Assembly (NCBI GenBank): GCA_028096805.1
Contig: JAOHDU010000009.1
Location: 1-36,699, forward strand
Reading direction: 5' to 3'
Source: Pontimonas sp.
Lineage (GTDB): Bacteria > Actinomycetota > Actinomycetes > Actinomycetales > Microbacteriaceae
DNA: 36,699 nucleotides
This document shows positions 35,928-36,699 of the stretch, in pieces. Both the position numbers and the translations under genes were made by a program. The notes below the pieces were generated by a model, which was not told the DNA's origin, made no database searches, and was given only the letters and a program-made list of their open reading frames with translations. Position 1 is the first letter of the stretch, and every line of letters starts with the position of its first letter.

Positions 35928-36325
35928 TACTTGCCAGCCTTCTGTGTCTTACGGCTCGGGTTCACCGAAGCCTCGTCGGGCGTAGCCAGAACCACCGTGA
36001 TGTGGCTGGTGCGCTTGTTGATGCGGAAGGCGCGTCCTTGAGCACGAGGGCGGAAACGCTTGAGCGTAATTCCCTCGTCCACGAAAGCGCGGGCAATGAA
36101 GAGATCCTGGTCATCCAGGAAAACGCCATCTTTGTCCGCGGTCACACGGGCGTTAGCCATTGCGGATGCCACAAGCTTGGCCACAGGCTCGCTGGCGGCC
36201 TGCGGAGCAAACTTCAGCACGGCCAGGGCTTCAGCAGCCTGCTTGCCGCGAATGACGTCGACAATGCGACGAGCTTTCTGGGGGGTGACGCGAATGTTGC
36301 GCACCTTGGCGATGGATTCAACCAT
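35927..36325 (-). CDS. rplV: 50S ribosomal protein L22
   Basis: L22 lines the exit tunnel with its beta-hairpin, a site of macrolide resistance mutations. The 132-residue product begins [20 protein letters not shown] and has [20 protein letters not shown] and [21 protein letters not shown] short tail follows the hairpin region. The start is 24 nt after rpsS with GGAGG upstream. Confidence 0.97.
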   Translation of the reverse strand: MVESIAKVRNIRVTPQKARRIVDVIRGKQAAEALAVLKFAPQAASEPVAKLVASAMANARVTADKDGVFLDDQDLFIARAFVDEGITLKRFRPRAQGRAFRINKRTSHITVVLATPDEASVNPSRKTQKAGK

Positions 36326-36349
36326 GTCTGTTCCTCCTCGTCCCCGCGC

Positions 36350-36631
36350 TTAGCGGCGACGGCCTTTCCGGTCGTCCTTCTCGTGACCACGGAAGGTGCG
36401 GGTGGGGGCAAACTCGCCGAGCTTGTGACCCACCATCGTTTCCGTGACAAAAACGGGGATGTGCTTGCGGCCGTCGTGAACGGCAATGGTGTGACCGAGC
36501 ATGGCGGGCACAATCATCGAGCGACGCGACCAGGTCTTGATGACGTTCTTGGTGCTGGCGGAATTCTGACGAACAACCTTCTGCAGGAGGTGCTCATCCA
36601 CGAAGGGTCCCTTTTTCAGACTACGAGGCAT
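36350..36631 (-). CDS. rpsS: 30S ribosomal protein S19
   Basis: S19 is in the 30S head with S13. The 93-residue protein is canonical: [40 protein letters not shown] and [20 protein letters not shown]. It follows rplB by 14 nt. Confidence 0.98.
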   Translation of the reverse strand: MPRSLKKGPFVDEHLLQKVVRQNSASTKNVIKTWSRRSMIVPAMLGHTIAVHDGRKHIPVFVTETMVGHKLGEFAPTRTFRGHEKDDRKGRRR

Positions 36632-36645
36632 GTCTTACTCTCCTA

Positions 36646-36699
36646 CTAGCGCTTCTTGCCGACAGTGCGACGACGGACAATTTGTTTGTTGCTGGCTTT
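36646..36699 (-). CDS. rplB: 50S ribosomal protein L2, C-terminal fragment at window edge
   Basis: Only the last 17 codons and the stop are inside the window, reading KASNKQIVRRRTVGKKR. This is the conserved basic C-terminus of L2, and its position before rpsS fits the S10 operon order. The rest lies beyond the right edge. Confidence 0.93.
   Translation of the reverse strand, partial: KASNKQIVRRRTVGKKR

Overview
The window is a gene-dense stretch of an actinobacterial chromosome, most likely from the family Microbacteriaceae. The inference rests on the GuaB/GuaB3 pair, the actinobacterial-style N- and C-terminal tails on ribosomal proteins, the HrcA/CIRCE control of groES, a THUMP-like methyltransferase beside groES, and frequent GTG starts with ATGA or TAATG junctions. 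By eye the GC content is moderately high and the intergenic spaces are short, so a small-genome aquatic member (Rhodoluna, Aquiluna or Pontimonas-like) is plausible, but I cannot prove the genus. Everything looks like core chromosome. I see no insertion sequence, prophage, CRISPR array, tRNA or rRNA. No stretch longer than 300 bases lacks a gene; the two largest gaps are 5242-5457 and 9430-9674.

Layout. (1) 1-5241, minus strand: a purine/respiration operon read as guaB, guaB3, SURF1, DUF3817, guaA; guaA runs off the left edge. (2) 5458-9429, plus strand: livH-livM-livG-livF, a branched-chain amino acid (or similar) ABC importer, ended by a strong terminator. Its binding protein livK (9675-10949) is encoded convergently on the other strand. 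(3) 11101-12525: rarD-type permease and a stand-alone groES behind two CIRCE operators. (4) 12526-13704: THUMP-like methyltransferase on the plus strand. (5) 13701-20031, minus strand: glmS, acpS, alr, tsaE, tsaB, rimI, tsaD and a DUF4190-type membrane protein. This block joins cell-wall precursor supply with the tRNA t6A machinery. (6) 20087-21034: coaA on the plus strand. (7) 21031-24364, minus strand: truA, rplM, rpsI, glmM. (8) 24445-36699, minus strand: the ribosomal superoperon, from the tail of rplB through the S10 and spc genes to secY-adk, then infA-rpmJ-rpsM-rpsK-rpoA-rplQ. rpsD and an S14 gene are absent from their common positions.

The most interesting non-textbook signals are: an L15 protein with a ~130-residue Lys/Ala/Pro repeat extension resembling a histone-H1 tail; several genes whose candidate -10 box (usually TAGNCT) lies 6-7 nt before the start codon, which predicts leaderless mRNAs; an rplM promoter buried in the truA stop codon and followed at once by a strong leader hairpin; an unexplained three-way-junction-like fold between livF and livK; and a LivH permease with a secreted N-terminal beta-sandwich-like domain. 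No obviously new multi-gene system was found.
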